From contig NZ_CP160035.1 of assembly GCF_040703125.1 (NCBI RefSeq), forward strand, positions 248,001 to 312,000: a stretch of 64,000 bases of DNA, read 5' to 3'. The stretch comes from Flavobacterium ovatum (GTDB lineage Bacteria; Bacteroidota; Bacteroidia; Flavobacteriales; Flavobacteriaceae). How positions within the stretch are numbered: position 1 is the first letter of the stretch; each line of letters opens with the position of its first letter. The position numbers were made by a program, and so were the translations under genes. Under the pieces are notes generated by a model, which saw nothing but the letters and a program-made list of their open reading frames with translations, had not been told where the DNA came from and ran no database searches. Below are positions 37,802 through 47,157 of the stretch, piece by piece.

Positions 37802-40651
37802 ATGAAAACAGATGCTTTTGCTTTAAGACACATAGGTCCAGAGGAATCCGATGTACAGAAAATGTTAAAAACAATCGGAGTGGACTCCATAGAACAACTC
37901 ATCTATGAGACACTTCCGGATGATATTCGTCTAAAAGCACCTCTGAAATTAGATCCTGAAATGACGGAATATGAATATTTAAAACATATTACGCTTTTAG
38001 GAAATAAAAATAAAATGTTCAAAACCTATATAGGTTTAGGATACAATCAAGCTATCGTTCCAGCTGTTATTCAAAGAAATGTTTTTGAAAACCCAGGATG
38101 GTACACGGCCTACACGCCATACCAAGCCGAAATTGCACAAGGTCGTTTGGAGGCAATTTTGAATTTCCAAACCACGGTAATCGAATTGTCGGGAATGGAA
38201 ATCGCTAACGCTTCGCTTTTGGACGAAAGTACCGCTGCAGCAGAAGCTATGGCATTGTTATTTGACGTTAGATCAAGAGACCAAAAGAAAGCCAATGTTT
38301 GTAAATTCTTTGTTTCGGAAGAAATCTTACCTCAAACTTTATCAGTTTTACAAACGCGTTCTACACCGATTGGAGTGGAATTAGTAATAGGAAACCACGA
38401 AACTTTCGACTTTTCATCTGACTTTTTTGGAGCAGTGCTTCAATATCCAGGGAAATTTGGACAAGTAAACGATTATACCGAATTTATTGCAACAGCTGCT
38501 GCAAACGAAATTAAAGTAGCCGTTGCTGCTGATATTTTGAGTTTGGCAAAACTAACTCCTCCGGGAGAAATGGGCGCTGCGGTCGTTTTTGGAACTACAC
38601 AACGTTTCGGAATCCCGTTAGGTTACGGTGGTCCTCACGCGGCTTATTTTGCTACAAAAGATGATTACAAACGTTCGATGCCAGGAAGAATCATCGGAGT
38701 TACCGTTGACACTGATGGAAATCGTGCACTACGTATGGCGTTACAAACCCGCGAACAACACATAAAGCGTGACAAAGCAACGTCTAATATTTGTACAGCG
38801 CAGGTTTTACTATCTGTAATGGCAAGTATGTATGCTGTTTTTCATGGGCCAAGAGGATTAAAATATATTGCCAACAAAGTACATGCTTCAGCAGTGACTT
38901 TGACAAATACTTTAGCAAAATTAGGATTTGAGCAAACCAATACAGCTTTCTTTGATACTATTGTTATTAAAGCAGACGCTAAAAAAGTTAGAGAAATCGC
39001 CGAGGCAAATGAAGTGAATTTCTTTTACCCAACTGAAGATACGGTTTCTATCTCCTTGAACGAGACTATTGGTTTTGGAGACTTGAACAAAGTTGTTTCT
39101 ATTTTTGCTGAAGCAAAAGGAGTGGAAACCATCACCGTTAGTAAATTATCTACTACCAATCATTTTCCAGAAAGTTTAATCAGAACTTCATCGTTTTTAC
39201 AACATGAAGTATTTAATAAATACCATTCGGAAACCGCTTTGATGCGTTACATCAAAATGTTGGAGCGTAAAGATTTATCTTTAAATCACTCCATGATTGC
39301 TCTAGGTTCTTGTACGATGAAATTGAATGCTGCTGCCGAAATGTTGCCATTAAGCGCACCAAGCTGGAACAGTATTCACCCGTTTGCTCCTTTGGACCAA
39401 GCGCAAGGATACCAAGAAATGTTGAAAAAACTAGAAGAGCAATTGAACGAAATCACTGGTTTTGCAGCAACTACTTTACAACCCAATTCAGGTGCACAAG
39501 GAGAATATGCAGGATTAATGGTGATACAAGCATATCATGAGTCTAGAGGTGACAACCACAGAAATATCGCTTTGATTCCATCTTCTGCTCACGGAACCAA
39601 TCCGGCATCTGCAGCGATGGCAGGAATGAAAGTAGTAGTTACCAAAACACTAGAAAACGGAAATATCGACGTTGAAGATTTACGCGAAAAAGCGATTTTA
39701 CATAAAGACAATTTATCTTGTGTGATGATTACGTACCCTTCGACTCACGGTGTTTACGAAAGTGCGATTAAAGAAATTACTAAAATTGTTCACGATAACG
39801 GAGGACAAGTGTATATGGATGGTGCCAATATGAACGCTCAAGTAGGATTAACAAATCCTGCTACTATTGGTGCTGACGTATGTCACTTGAACTTACATAA
39901 AACATTCTCTATTCCTCACGGTGGTGGTGGACCTGGAGTAGGACCTATTTGCGTTGCGCCACAATTAGCACCATTTTTACCAACAAACCCAGTTATCCCT
40001 ACTGGTGGAGACAGTGCTATTTCTGCTATTTCTGCAGCTCCTTGGGGTTCTGCTTTAGTATGTTTGATTTCTTATGGTTATATCAAAATGCTAGGTGCCG
40101 AAGGTGTAAAATCAGCTACAGAACACGCTATTTTGAATGCGAACTATATTAAAGAAAAACTAAGCGGTCACTACGATACTTTATATTCTGGCGAAATGGG
40201 TCGTGCGGCTCACGAAATGATATTGGAATGTCGCCCTTTCAAACAAAAAGGAATCGAAGTTACCGATATCGCTAAGCGTTTGATGGATTATGGTTTCCAC
40301 GCTCCTACAGTTTCTTTCCCAGTAGCCGGTACTTTGATGATTGAACCAACAGAAAGTGAAAACTTAGAAGAACTAGACCGTTTTTGTGAAGCCATGATTT
40401 CAATTCGTAAAGAAATCGAAGAAGCTTCTATCGAAGATAAAAATAACGTTTTGAAAAACGCACCTCATACATTAGCAATGCTTACTTCCGAAAATTGGTC
40501 TTTGCCATACAGCAGAGAAAAAGCAGCTTTCCCGCTACCCTATATTGCCGACAACAAATTCTGGCCGTCTGTACGTCGTGCCGATGATGCTTTTGGAGAT
40601 AGAAATTTAGTATGTAGCTGTGCTCCTATTGAAGCGTATATGGAAAGTTAA
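37802..40651 (+). CDS. gcvP: Glycine dehydrogenase (decarboxylating), P protein
   Basis: 949 residues, the single-chain form. The pyridoxal phosphate lysine is Lys700 in LNLHKTFSIPHGGGGPG. The N-terminal half (RHIGPEESDVQKML, GYGGPHAAYFA) and C-terminal half are both complete. The enzyme decarboxylates glycine and passes the aminomethyl group to lipoyl-GcvH. gcvH and gcvT are not in the window. It ends at a good terminator. Confidence 0.98.
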   Translation: MKTDAFALRHIGPEESDVQKMLKTIGVDSIEQLIYETLPDDIRLKAPLKLDPEMTEYEYLKHITLLGNKNKMFKTYIGLGYNQAIVPAVIQRNVFENPGWYTAYTPYQAEIAQGRLEAILNFQTTVIELSGMEIANASLLDESTAAAEAMALLFDVRSRDQKKANVCKFFVSEEILPQTLSVLQTRSTPIGVELVIGNHETFDFSSDFFGAVLQYPGKFGQVNDYTEFIATAAANEIKVAVAADILSLAKLTPPGEMGAAVVFGTTQRFGIPLGYGGPHAAYFATKDDYKRSMPGRIIGVTVDTDGNRALRMALQTREQHIKRDKATSNICTAQVLLSVMASMYAVFHGPRGLKYIANKVHASAVTLTNTLAKLGFEQTNTAFFDTIVIKADAKKVREIAEANEVNFFYPTEDTVSISLNETIGFGDLNKVVSIFAEAKGVETITVSKLSTTNHFPESLIRTSSFLQHEVFNKYHSETALMRYIKMLERKDLSLNHSMIALGSCTMKLNAAAEMLPLSAPSWNSIHPFAPLDQAQGYQEMLKKLEEQLNEITGFAATTLQPNSGAQGEYAGLMVIQAYHESRGDNHRNIALIPSSAHGTNPASAAMAGMKVVVTKTLENGNIDVEDLREKAILHKDNLSCVMITYPSTHGVYESAIKEITKIVHDNGGQVYMDGANMNAQVGLTNPATIGADVCHLNLHKTFSIPHGGGGPGVGPICVAPQLAPFLPTNPVIPTGGDSAISAISAAPWGSALVCLISYGYIKMLGAEGVKSATEHAILNANYIKEKLSGHYDTLYSGEMGRAAHEMILECRPFKQKGIEVTDIAKRLMDYGFHAPTVSFPVAGTLMIEPTESENLEELDRFCEAMISIRKEIEEASIEDKNNVLKNAPHTLAMLTSENWSLPYSREKAAFPLPYIADNKFWPSVRRADDAFGDRNLVCSCAPIEAYMES

Positions 40652-40669
40652 TATCCAAACAATACTCAA

Positions 40670-40700
40670 AAAACGTCTCGATTACTCGGGACGTTTTTAT
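40670..40700 (+). terminator. Terminator of gcvP
   Basis: AAAACGTCTCGA, loop TTAC, TCGGGACGTTTTT: a 12-pair stem with one G-T pair, then Ts. Confidence 0.9.
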
Positions 40701-40895
40701 TTGCTGTTTTTTTTTCGAAAATACAATCCTGATTAACTCGTTTCAATTTTGTTACTAAAACAACGAAAACACAAACAATTGCACAACAAAACAAGGTTTC
40801 AAAGTGGTAAGAATTTTAAATTTACAATTATGCATCCATAGTAATTTGTTCTTCATATAATCCTTACATTGCCTTAATTATTTCACAACACACCC

Positions 40896-41954
40896 ATGAC
40901 CATAAAAATAACAGGCTCAGGAAGTTACATTCCTGATAACAAAATATACAATACCGATTTCTCCGAGCATAAATTCTTAAACGAAGATGGAAGTCCGTTT
41001 AAATACCCTAATGATGTTATTATTCATAAGTTCAAAGGGATTACAGGAATTGAACAAAGACGCTATGCCGAAGACCAATACAACTCATCGGATTTAGCTT
41101 TTTTCGCAGCTCAAAAAGCAATTGCAAACGCAAACATCGACCCAGAAACAATTGACTATATCATTTTTGCTCACAACTTTGGCGATGTTAAAAAAGGGGC
41201 ACTTCAGTCTGATATGTTGCCTAGTTTAGCGACTCGTGTCAAAAATAAATTGCAAATCAAAAACCCAAAATGCGTGGCTTACGACTTGCTTTTTGGATGC
41301 CCAGGATGGATTGAAGGCGTATTGCAAGCCAATGCCTTTATCAAATCAGGCATGGCTAAACGTTGTTTAGTTATTGGCTCAGAGACTCTTTCGAGAGTAG
41401 TTGACGACCACGACCGTGACTCCATGATTTATTCTGATGGTGCTGGAGCAACGATTATCGAAGCTTCAGAGGATGAAACTGGATTATTGGCCTACGAAAG
41501 CGCTACTTACGCCATTGATGAGGCAGGTTACTTATTTTTCGGGAAATCATATAATACCAATTTGGATCCAGACACCCGTTACATCAAAATGCACGGACGT
41601 AAAATCTACGAATTTGCACTCAGCAATGTTCCTACTGCCATGAAAAGCTGTCTAGATAAAAGTGGTGTTGCCATTACCGATGTCAAAAAAATCTTGATAC
41701 ACCAAGCCAACGAAAAAATGGACGAAGCCATAGTAGCTCGTTTCTTCAAACTATACGACCTACCCACGCCAGAGAATATCATGCCAATGTGCATTCAGGA
41801 GTTAGGAAATAGCAGTGTTGCCACAGTACCAACACTTTTCGATTTATTAGTCAACGGTCAAATCGAAGGCCATGAAATCAGCAAAGGCGATGTGGTGATT
41901 TTTGCCTCAGTTGGCGCAGGAATGAACATTAATGCGTTTGTTTACAGATATTAA
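40896..41954 (+). CDS. 3-oxoacyl-ACP synthase III (KAS III)-like enzyme
   Basis: 352 residues. The thiolase-fold triad is visible: Cys135 in LLFGCPGW, His269 in ILIHQANEK, Asn305 in ELGNSSVAT. Length and triad match FabH-like enzymes, but it is not the housekeeping fabH context (no plsX, rpmF). It is followed by a methyltransferase, a glycosyltransferase and a lipid ABC transporter, so a specialised lipid precursor is possible; the primer is unknown. Confidence 0.85.
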   Translation: MTIKITGSGSYIPDNKIYNTDFSEHKFLNEDGSPFKYPNDVIIHKFKGITGIEQRRYAEDQYNSSDLAFFAAQKAIANANIDPETIDYIIFAHNFGDVKKGALQSDMLPSLATRVKNKLQIKNPKCVAYDLLFGCPGWIEGVLQANAFIKSGMAKRCLVIGSETLSRVVDDHDRDSMIYSDGAGATIIEASEDETGLLAYESATYAIDEAGYLFFGKSYNTNLDPDTRYIKMHGRKIYEFALSNVPTAMKSCLDKSGVAITDVKKILIHQANEKMDEAIVARFFKLYDLPTPENIMPMCIQELGNSSVATVPTLFDLLVNGQIEGHEISKGDVVIFASVGAGMNINAFVYRY

Positions 41955-41966
41955 AAAGATAAAAAT

Positions 41967-42028
41967 TAACCGCAAATTGCACAAATTTCCACAAATTACT
42001 CTGTGAAAATTTGTGCAATTTGTGGTTA
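41967..42028. repeat. Long inverted repeat after the KAS III gene
   Basis: Arms 41967-41993 and 42002-42028 are 27 bases each and differ at two positions (G/A, C/T); the loop is 8 bases. Core word AAATTGCACAAATTT. It can fold into a strong hairpin but lacks a T run, so it may be a mobile palindrome rather than a terminator. Confidence 0.85.
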
Positions 42029-42032
42029 TAAA

Positions 42033-42084
42033 TTTTCAGGAGCTAATTAAGTCCCGACACTTTGCCCCTATCTAGGCTAAAAAA
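42033..42084 (-). repeat. Degenerate copy C of the TAGCCCCG/CGGGA element
   Basis: Reverse strand begins TTTTTTAGCC and GATAG, ends CGGGACTTAATTAGCTCCTG. It shares both ends with copies A and B but the variable middle hairpin is missing, as though deleted. Confidence 0.4.
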
Positions 42085-42107
42085 GCAACACAAAACACAT
42101 TTATCAC

Positions 42108-42115
42108 TATATTTG
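42108..42115 (+). promoter_or_regulatory. -7 element for the methyltransferase gene
   Basis: TATATTTG, exact TAnnTTTG match, about 90 bases before the ATG at 42205. Confidence 0.45.
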
Positions 42116-42204
42116 CACCACAATTTCCAATTCAAAATTGGAAGCAACGGAAATCAAACCACTAATTTAATGAACGATAAATCAGTTCGTTCTTGGCAAT
42201 AACT

Positions 42205-42729
42205 ATGTACGAAAAAACATTTCCCAACAAGCGATTCAAACACACTCTAGAATTTTTACAAAAACACGTTTCAACTTCCGAAACTATTTTTGATTTAGGA
42301 GTTCCCAATCCCTTTTCCAAAATCATGGTCGAGAATGGCTACACCGTCAAAAACACAACTGGAGAAGATATTGACAAAGACCAAACCGCTTTACAAACGG
42401 AACAATATACAGTCTTTACCGCTTTCGAAATATTCGAACATTTACTAAATCCATTTACAATTTTAGAAAATGTAAAATGTGATAAATTGTTAATTTCAAT
42501 TCCGTTGCGACTTTGGTTTTCATCAGCCTACAGAAGCAAAATAGACATGTGGGACAGACATTACCACGAATTTGAAGACTGGCAATTGGACTGGTTACTC
42601 GAAAAAACAGGTTGGAAAATCACCGCAAGAGAAAAATTCACACATCCGGTCAAAAAAATAGGTTTCAGACCTCTTTTGCGTTACTTCACACCAAGATACT
42701 ATATGGTTTACGCTGAAAAAGCAAAATAG
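42205..42729 (+). CDS. Class I SAM-dependent methyltransferase-like protein
   Basis: 174 residues from ATG 42205 (MYEKTFPNKRFKHTLEFLQKH); a TTG four codons upstream is less likely. SETIFDLGVPNPFSKIMVENGYTV is a shortened motif I, and TVFTAFEIFEHLLNPFTILENV matches motif II of the Methyltransf_11/23 type. DRHYHEFEDWQLDWLLEKTGWKI is the usual end. The substrate is unknown; the neighbouring glycosyltransferase suggests a sugar or lipid. Confidence 0.7.
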   Translation: MYEKTFPNKRFKHTLEFLQKHVSTSETIFDLGVPNPFSKIMVENGYTVKNTTGEDIDKDQTALQTEQYTVFTAFEIFEHLLNPFTILENVKCDKLLISIPLRLWFSSAYRSKIDMWDRHYHEFEDWQLDWLLEKTGWKITAREKFTHPVKKIGFRPLLRYFTPRYYMVYAEKAK

Positions 42730-42821
42730 ATTAACGAATTTCGACTAACTATTTTTGATTTTTGATTTTAGTGCGACATCAGCATTCTAGAATCATTAAT
42801 CTAAAATCTAAAATTTTTTAA

Positions 42822-43670
42822 ATGAACTACTACCTAGTCATTCCCACTCATAACGAAGAAGCATTCATTTCCTTAACCTTAGATTCTTTGGTAGGGCAAA
42901 CCGTTCCTCCAACAAAAGTGATTGTGGTCAATGACAACTCTACTGATGGAACTGAGGAAATCGTGAAATCATACGCCGCAAAATATCCTTATATCACTTT
43001 GGTCAACAAAAAATCTTCGGCTGTACACATGCCAGGAAGTAAGGTGATTCAAGCGTTTCACGAAGGCGAAAAACACATCGATGACAAATACGACATTCTA
43101 GTAAAAATTGATGCCGATTTAATTTTTCCGCTTAATTATTTCGAAACTATCATCAATCATTTCAAGTCCGATGACCGCATCGGAATGGCAGGTGGATTTT
43201 GCTATATCGACAAAAACGGCGAATTTGTTTTAGAAAATCTAACCGATAAAGACCATATTCGTGGCGCCTTAAAAGCGTACCGAAAAGAAACCTACAAACA
43301 AATTGGCGGCCTAAAACCAGCCATGGGTTGGGATACCGTAGACGAATTACTTTGTAAATTCTACAACTGGAAAGTCGTGACCGACCAATCGCTAAAAGTA
43401 AAACACCTCAAACCAACAGGTGCAAATTATAACAAAACAGCACGCTACAAACAAGGCGAAGCTTTTTACACCTTAGGATACGGTTTTTTGATTACTGCAA
43501 TTGCATCGGCAAAACTGGCAATGATGAAAAAAAAACCATTGCTTTTCATTGATTACATCACCGGATTCATGAAAGCCAAAGTAGCCAAAACACCTTTATT
43601 AGTTACGGCAGAACAAGCCAAATTCATTCGTAAGTACCGCCTACAAAAAATGAAAGAGAAGCTTTTCTAG
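42822..43670 (+). CDS. Family 2 glycosyltransferase
   Basis: 282 residues. MNYYLVIPTHNEEAFISLTLDSLVGQ and VIVVNDNSTDGTEEIV give the GT-A nucleotide-sugar site; VKIDADLIFPLNYFE contains the DxD metal motif. No membrane helices are evident except a weak hydrophobic patch near the end. It follows the methyltransferase gene by 92 bases; a second TATTTTTG lies between them (42750-42757). Confidence 0.88.
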   Translation: MNYYLVIPTHNEEAFISLTLDSLVGQTVPPTKVIVVNDNSTDGTEEIVKSYAAKYPYITLVNKKSSAVHMPGSKVIQAFHEGEKHIDDKYDILVKIDADLIFPLNYFETIINHFKSDDRIGMAGGFCYIDKNGEFVLENLTDKDHIRGALKAYRKETYKQIGGLKPAMGWDTVDELLCKFYNWKVVTDQSLKVKHLKPTGANYNKTARYKQGEAFYTLGYGFLITAIASAKLAMMKKKPLLFIDYITGFMKAKVAKTPLLVTAEQAKFIRKYRLQKMKEKLF

Positions 43671-43705
43671 GAAAAAGGCATAACTCATAACTTATAACTC
43701 CTAAC

Positions 43706-43713
43706 TATTTTTG
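43706..43713 (+). promoter_or_regulatory. -7 element for the MlaE/MlaF pair
   Basis: TATTTTTG, 24 bases before the ATG at 43738. The -33 TTG is not clear; the region upstream carries TAACTCATAACTTATAACT-like repeats. Confidence 0.45.
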
Positions 43714-43737
43714 TAATTTAGCCCATATTCACATATT

Positions 43738-44487
43738 ATGATGCTCATTCGATACATATCACAAATAGGGAAATACTTCCTAATGATAAAGGAAATTTTC
43801 AGCAAGCAAACCAAATGGTCGGTAATGCGAAACCTTATCTTTAAAGAAATTGACGACTTAATCATTGATTCACTTGGAATTGTGGCCTTCATTTCCTTTT
43901 TCGTAGGTGGAGTTGTTGCTATTCAAACGGCTTTAAACTTAACCAATCCCTTAATTCCAAAATACCTAATCGGATTTGCTACACGTCAATCGATCATTCT
44001 AGAGTTTGCGCCTACTTTTATCTCTGTAATTATGGCGGGAAAAATGGGATCGTTCATCACTTCTAGTATTGGAACGATGCGCGTAACCGAACAAATTGAT
44101 GCATTAGAAGTTATGGGTGTCAACTCACTAAACTACTTGGTTTTTCCAAAAATAATTGCCCTACTTTTATATCCTTTCTTAATCGGCATTGCCATGTTCC
44201 TCGGAATCCTAGGTGGATGGATTGCTGGTGTTTATGGAGGTTTCACCTCGGCCGACGACTTTATTACTGGCGCGCAAATGGATTTTATTCCGTTTCACGT
44301 AACCTATGCCTTTATCAAGACACTCATATTTGCCCTTTTATTGGCAACCATACCCTCCTTTCACGGCTACTATATGAAAGGTGGCGCACTGGAAGTAGGT
44401 AAAGCAAGTACCGTATCTTTTGTATGGACATCCGTTAGCATTATCTTATTCAATTATATTCTAACGCAATTATTACTGAGCGCATGA
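43738..44487 (+). CDS. MlaE-family lipid ABC transporter permease
   Basis: 249 residues, five to six membrane helices. FVGGVVAIQTALNLTNPLIPKYLIGFATRQSIILEFAPTFISVIMAGKMGSFITSSIGTMRVTEQIDALEVMGVNSL is the conserved permease core with the EQIDAL motif. Such permeases move phospholipids between membranes with MlaF and a MlaD/MCE protein. No MCE gene follows here. The TGA overlaps the next ATG by 4 bases (44484-44487). Confidence 0.92.
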   Translation: MMLIRYISQIGKYFLMIKEIFSKQTKWSVMRNLIFKEIDDLIIDSLGIVAFISFFVGGVVAIQTALNLTNPLIPKYLIGFATRQSIILEFAPTFISVIMAGKMGSFITSSIGTMRVTEQIDALEVMGVNSLNYLVFPKIIALLLYPFLIGIAMFLGILGGWIAGVYGGFTSADDFITGAQMDFIPFHVTYAFIKTLIFALLLATIPSFHGYYMKGGALEVGKASTVSFVWTSVSIILFNYILTQLLLSA

Positions 44488-45245
44488 TAGAAATAAAAAA
44501 CATAGAGAAATCGTTTGGCGAGAACAAAATCCTAAAAGGTATTTCCACCGTTTTTGAAACAGGAAAAACCAACCTTATCATTGGGCAAAGTGGTTCTGGA
44601 AAGACCGTTTTACTGAAAAGTCTTTTGGGAATTCACACGCCAGAAGCTGGACAGATCATCTTCGATGGCAGAGTATATTCCGATTTAGAAGAAGTCGAAA
44701 AACGAGAATTACGTACCGAAATCGGAATGGTTTTTCAAGGCAGTGCTTTGTTTGATTCGATGACCGTATGCGAAAACGTAGCTTTCCCGTTAAAAATGTT
44801 CACCAACGACGACAAAGAAAAGATTGCCGATAGAGTTGAATTTGTTCTCAAAAGAGTTAACCTTATTGATGCTCACAAAAAATTACCTTCGGAGATTTCT
44901 GGCGGAATGCAGAAACGTGTTGCCATCGCCCGTGCGATTGTCAACCATCCCAAATACCTTTTTTGCGACGAACCCAACTCTGGATTGGACCCAAACACTT
45001 CCATCCTTATTGATAACCTCATCAAGGAAATCACCGAAGAATACAACATCACCACCGTGGTCAACACCCACGATATGAACTCGGTTATGGAAATTGGCGA
45101 CAACATCCTTTTCCTAAAAAACGGACTTAAAGAATGGCAAGGTAACAAAGACGAAATTTTCTATACCGATAACGAAGCCGTAACCGCATTTGTGTATTCG
45201 TCCAACTTATTCAAAAAAGTTCGCGAAGCGCATTTGAAGAAATAA
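44484..45245 (+). CDS. MlaF-type ABC transporter ATP-binding protein
   Basis: 253 residues. Walker A GQSGSGKT at 34-41, Q-loop VFQGSALFDSMTV, signature EISGGMQKRVAIARA (137-151), Walker B YLFCDEPNSGLD, and the switch His in VVNTHDM. The 4-base overlap with the permease indicates translational coupling and a joint complex. Lipid transport is inferred from the permease family. Confidence 0.93.
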   Translation: MIEIKNIEKSFGENKILKGISTVFETGKTNLIIGQSGSGKTVLLKSLLGIHTPEAGQIIFDGRVYSDLEEVEKRELRTEIGMVFQGSALFDSMTVCENVAFPLKMFTNDDKEKIADRVEFVLKRVNLIDAHKKLPSEISGGMQKRVAIARAIVNHPKYLFCDEPNSGLDPNTSILIDNLIKEITEEYNITTVVNTHDMNSVMEIGDNILFLKNGLKEWQGNKDEIFYTDNEAVTAFVYSSNLFKKVREAHLKK

Positions 45246-45281
45246 AATTAGGAGCAGGAAATCAGATTTCATAATTACGAT

Positions 45282-45359
45282 TCCTCCCGCTATTCACTAT
45301 AATCTTTTGTTCCGGAAGGCCGTCACAAAAGGATTTTCGTTTCTATCGGGGCTAAAAAA
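45282..45359 (-). repeat. Copy A of the TAGCCCCG/CGGGA structured element
   Basis: Reverse strand: TTAGCCCCGATAGAAACG, AATCC, a hairpin TTTTGT/ACAAAA, GATTATAG, GAATAGCGGGAGGA. The AATC/GATT and TTTTGT/ACAAAA arms pair. Copy B has the same frame with a different hairpin sequence, which implies structure is conserved. I recall very similar high-copy intergenic sequences in Flavobacterium. Confidence 0.65.
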
Positions 45360-45379
45360 CAACTTATTATTTCCATAAC

Positions 45380-45419
45380 AAAAAAAGCACTGTACGTTTT
45401 ATGCGACTGTGCTTTTTTT
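45380..45419. terminator. Terminator after the MlaF-type gene
   Basis: AAAAAAAGCACTGT, 12-base loop, ACTGTGCTTTTTTT, with one T-T mismatch in the stem. A and T runs on either side permit action on both strands. Confidence 0.8.
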
Positions 45420-45558
45420 GTATTTATAAAAGTAATATCTCATTACTTCAAATGGTCAAAACTGTTGCTTTAAAATAATATATTTTGAACAAAGCTCCCC
45501 TAACAGGTTCATAACTTAGTCCTAATCTTCTACTATAATGTAATACCACTTTGTCCGT

Positions 45559-45621
45559 CTGAGCTTGTCGAAGACTTTTCTCAAAGGGAAGCTTTTTTGG
45601 ATTGCACTTCGACAAGCTCAG
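45559..45621. repeat. REP-like inverted repeat CTGAGCTTGTCGAAG
   Basis: CTGAGCTTGTCGAAG (45559-45573) and its exact complement (45607-45621) enclose 33 bases. Outside the arms TGTC(C)GT and GTGTGACA continue the symmetry. This word is widespread as a dispersed extragenic palindrome in many bacteria. Confidence 0.85.
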
Positions 45622-45702
45622 TGTGACAGATTTAGTATGAAATTAATGTTTTACTATTAATTTAACCTAATGAGTAAACTACCTACAAAAAAAAACTCTA
45701 CC

Positions 45703-47004
45703 TTACTCCAAAGCCAATTTAACAACAGCAATTAGAATACCAACCAAACCACCAACAACGGCGCCATTGAGTCGAATATACTGCAAATCATTACCCACTT
45801 TGTCCTCAATTTGATCGACTAATTCCTTATTGTCTAATTTAACGAGACTGTCACGAACCATATTCCCTATTTCACCGTGAAACTCGGTAATCAAGTTCGA
45901 AATCGTATCTTTTATCCAACGGTTGACATTTGCTTGTGTTTCTGGATTTTGTTCTAAGTCGGATAATATAGCATTCAGCTTGGAAATCACAAATTGCATC
46001 AGCGGCGTTTCATCATTCTCCAATTGTTCGGTAAGTGTTTGTTTGAAATTCACCAATAGCTTCTGAATCATTTTTTCGGAATCGGCGTTTTCAGTAAAAC
46101 CATTGATAAAATTATCCACCAATTTTTTGCTTTCTTCGTCTCCCGTAGCCAATTTGTGTGCAAAATCCAGTATCCAGTTGTCAAATTTATTTCGAATAGG
46201 ATGCTCAGGATTGGATTGCGCTTCTATAATAAAGTCCTGCGCCTTTGCAAGCAAATCATCGGCTATGACATCCAAATCTATTCCGCCACTAGTTTTTGCT
46301 AGAAATAGTGTGAATTTTTTAAGCATGCTTTTGTCGCCATATTCCGTAGCGGCAAATTGTAACTTATCGAGTAACATTTCCTTGGTCTCTGGATTTTCAA
46401 TCGCTTTTGAGCCAGCCTGAATCATCAAGTCCCAAATCTGGTTGTGGTCGCCGTTTTTAATCGATTTCTCCAACCATTCTCCCATAGTAGCAGCCAAATC
46501 CAATTGACCAATTTGCTTCGTAAAAATCGTCTTTAAATTCGCCGCCAATTTTGGACTATCTAAATCATCCGCAAGTATCAAAACTATTTTTTGAACGACT
46601 TCAATAGACTTCTTTTGATTGTCTGGCTTTTTCAGAAACTGAACTATCTTTTCGACTAAATTAATTTCGCTCAACTTGCCCGAAATCACTTCTGGCGAAA
46701 GCCATTTATTTGTCACCAAATCAACAATTCCCTCCGTTAGTTTCTCTCGATTTTTAGCGATGATATTAGTATGCTTCCGCACAATCGGAATTGGAATCTC
46801 CCGAAACAAAGCACTGACCGCAAACCAATCAGCAAAGCCACCAATAGTTGCCGCCTCAAAACCTGCTATAACGATTTTCCAACCTGGATGGACTAGGAAA
46901 TCCATGCGGACAAGCAGTTCGAACAGCACTAAGCCTGAGAAAGCGATTATAAGTGATATGGAGCCTAGGTTGTTTTTCATAAGTTGTTTGCTTTTAAAAA
47001 GCAT
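45703..47004 (-). CDS. DUF445 family membrane protein
   Basis: 433 residues. Two N-terminal helices (LGSISLIIAFSGLVLFELLVRM, WKIVIAGFEAATIGGFADWFAVSALFRE) carry the DUF445 hallmark GGFADWFAVSALF; long charged helices follow and a last helix (LNGAVVGGLVGILIAVVKLALE) anchors the C-terminus. The function is unknown. A second in-frame Met at residue 9 is an alternative start. Confidence 0.85.
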   Translation of the reverse strand: MLFKSKQLMKNNLGSISLIIAFSGLVLFELLVRMDFLVHPGWKIVIAGFEAATIGGFADWFAVSALFREIPIPIVRKHTNIIAKNREKLTEGIVDLVTNKWLSPEVISGKLSEINLVEKIVQFLKKPDNQKKSIEVVQKIVLILADDLDSPKLAANLKTIFTKQIGQLDLAATMGEWLEKSIKNGDHNQIWDLMIQAGSKAIENPETKEMLLDKLQFAATEYGDKSMLKKFTLFLAKTSGGIDLDVIADDLLAKAQDFIIEAQSNPEHPIRNKFDNWILDFAHKLATGDEESKKLVDNFINGFTENADSEKMIQKLLVNFKQTLTEQLENDETPLMQFVISKLNAILSDLEQNPETQANVNRWIKDTISNLITEFHGEIGNMVRDSLVKLDNKELVDQIEDKVGNDLQYIRLNGAVVGGLVGILIAVVKLALE

Positions 47005-47157
47005 TGCTTTATTTCACTAAAATACAAATTTCTGCAAGCTCTAGATTCGAACAAAGGTGAATTAATTTTGAATAGAATATTTTAAATCTTATTCTCCGCA
47101 TTTTATTTGACAAAGTGATTTTACGATGAAAGCAAATAGAAAACTAAATTACCTCCC

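Larger units (their letters stand above)
45246..45702. other. 457-base intergenic region with three structured elements
   Basis: No gene is seen between the MlaF-type and DUF445 genes. The region holds element copy A (45282-45359), a terminator (45380-45419) and a REP-like inverted repeat (45559-45621). The remainder is AT-rich without further signal. Confidence 0.8.
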
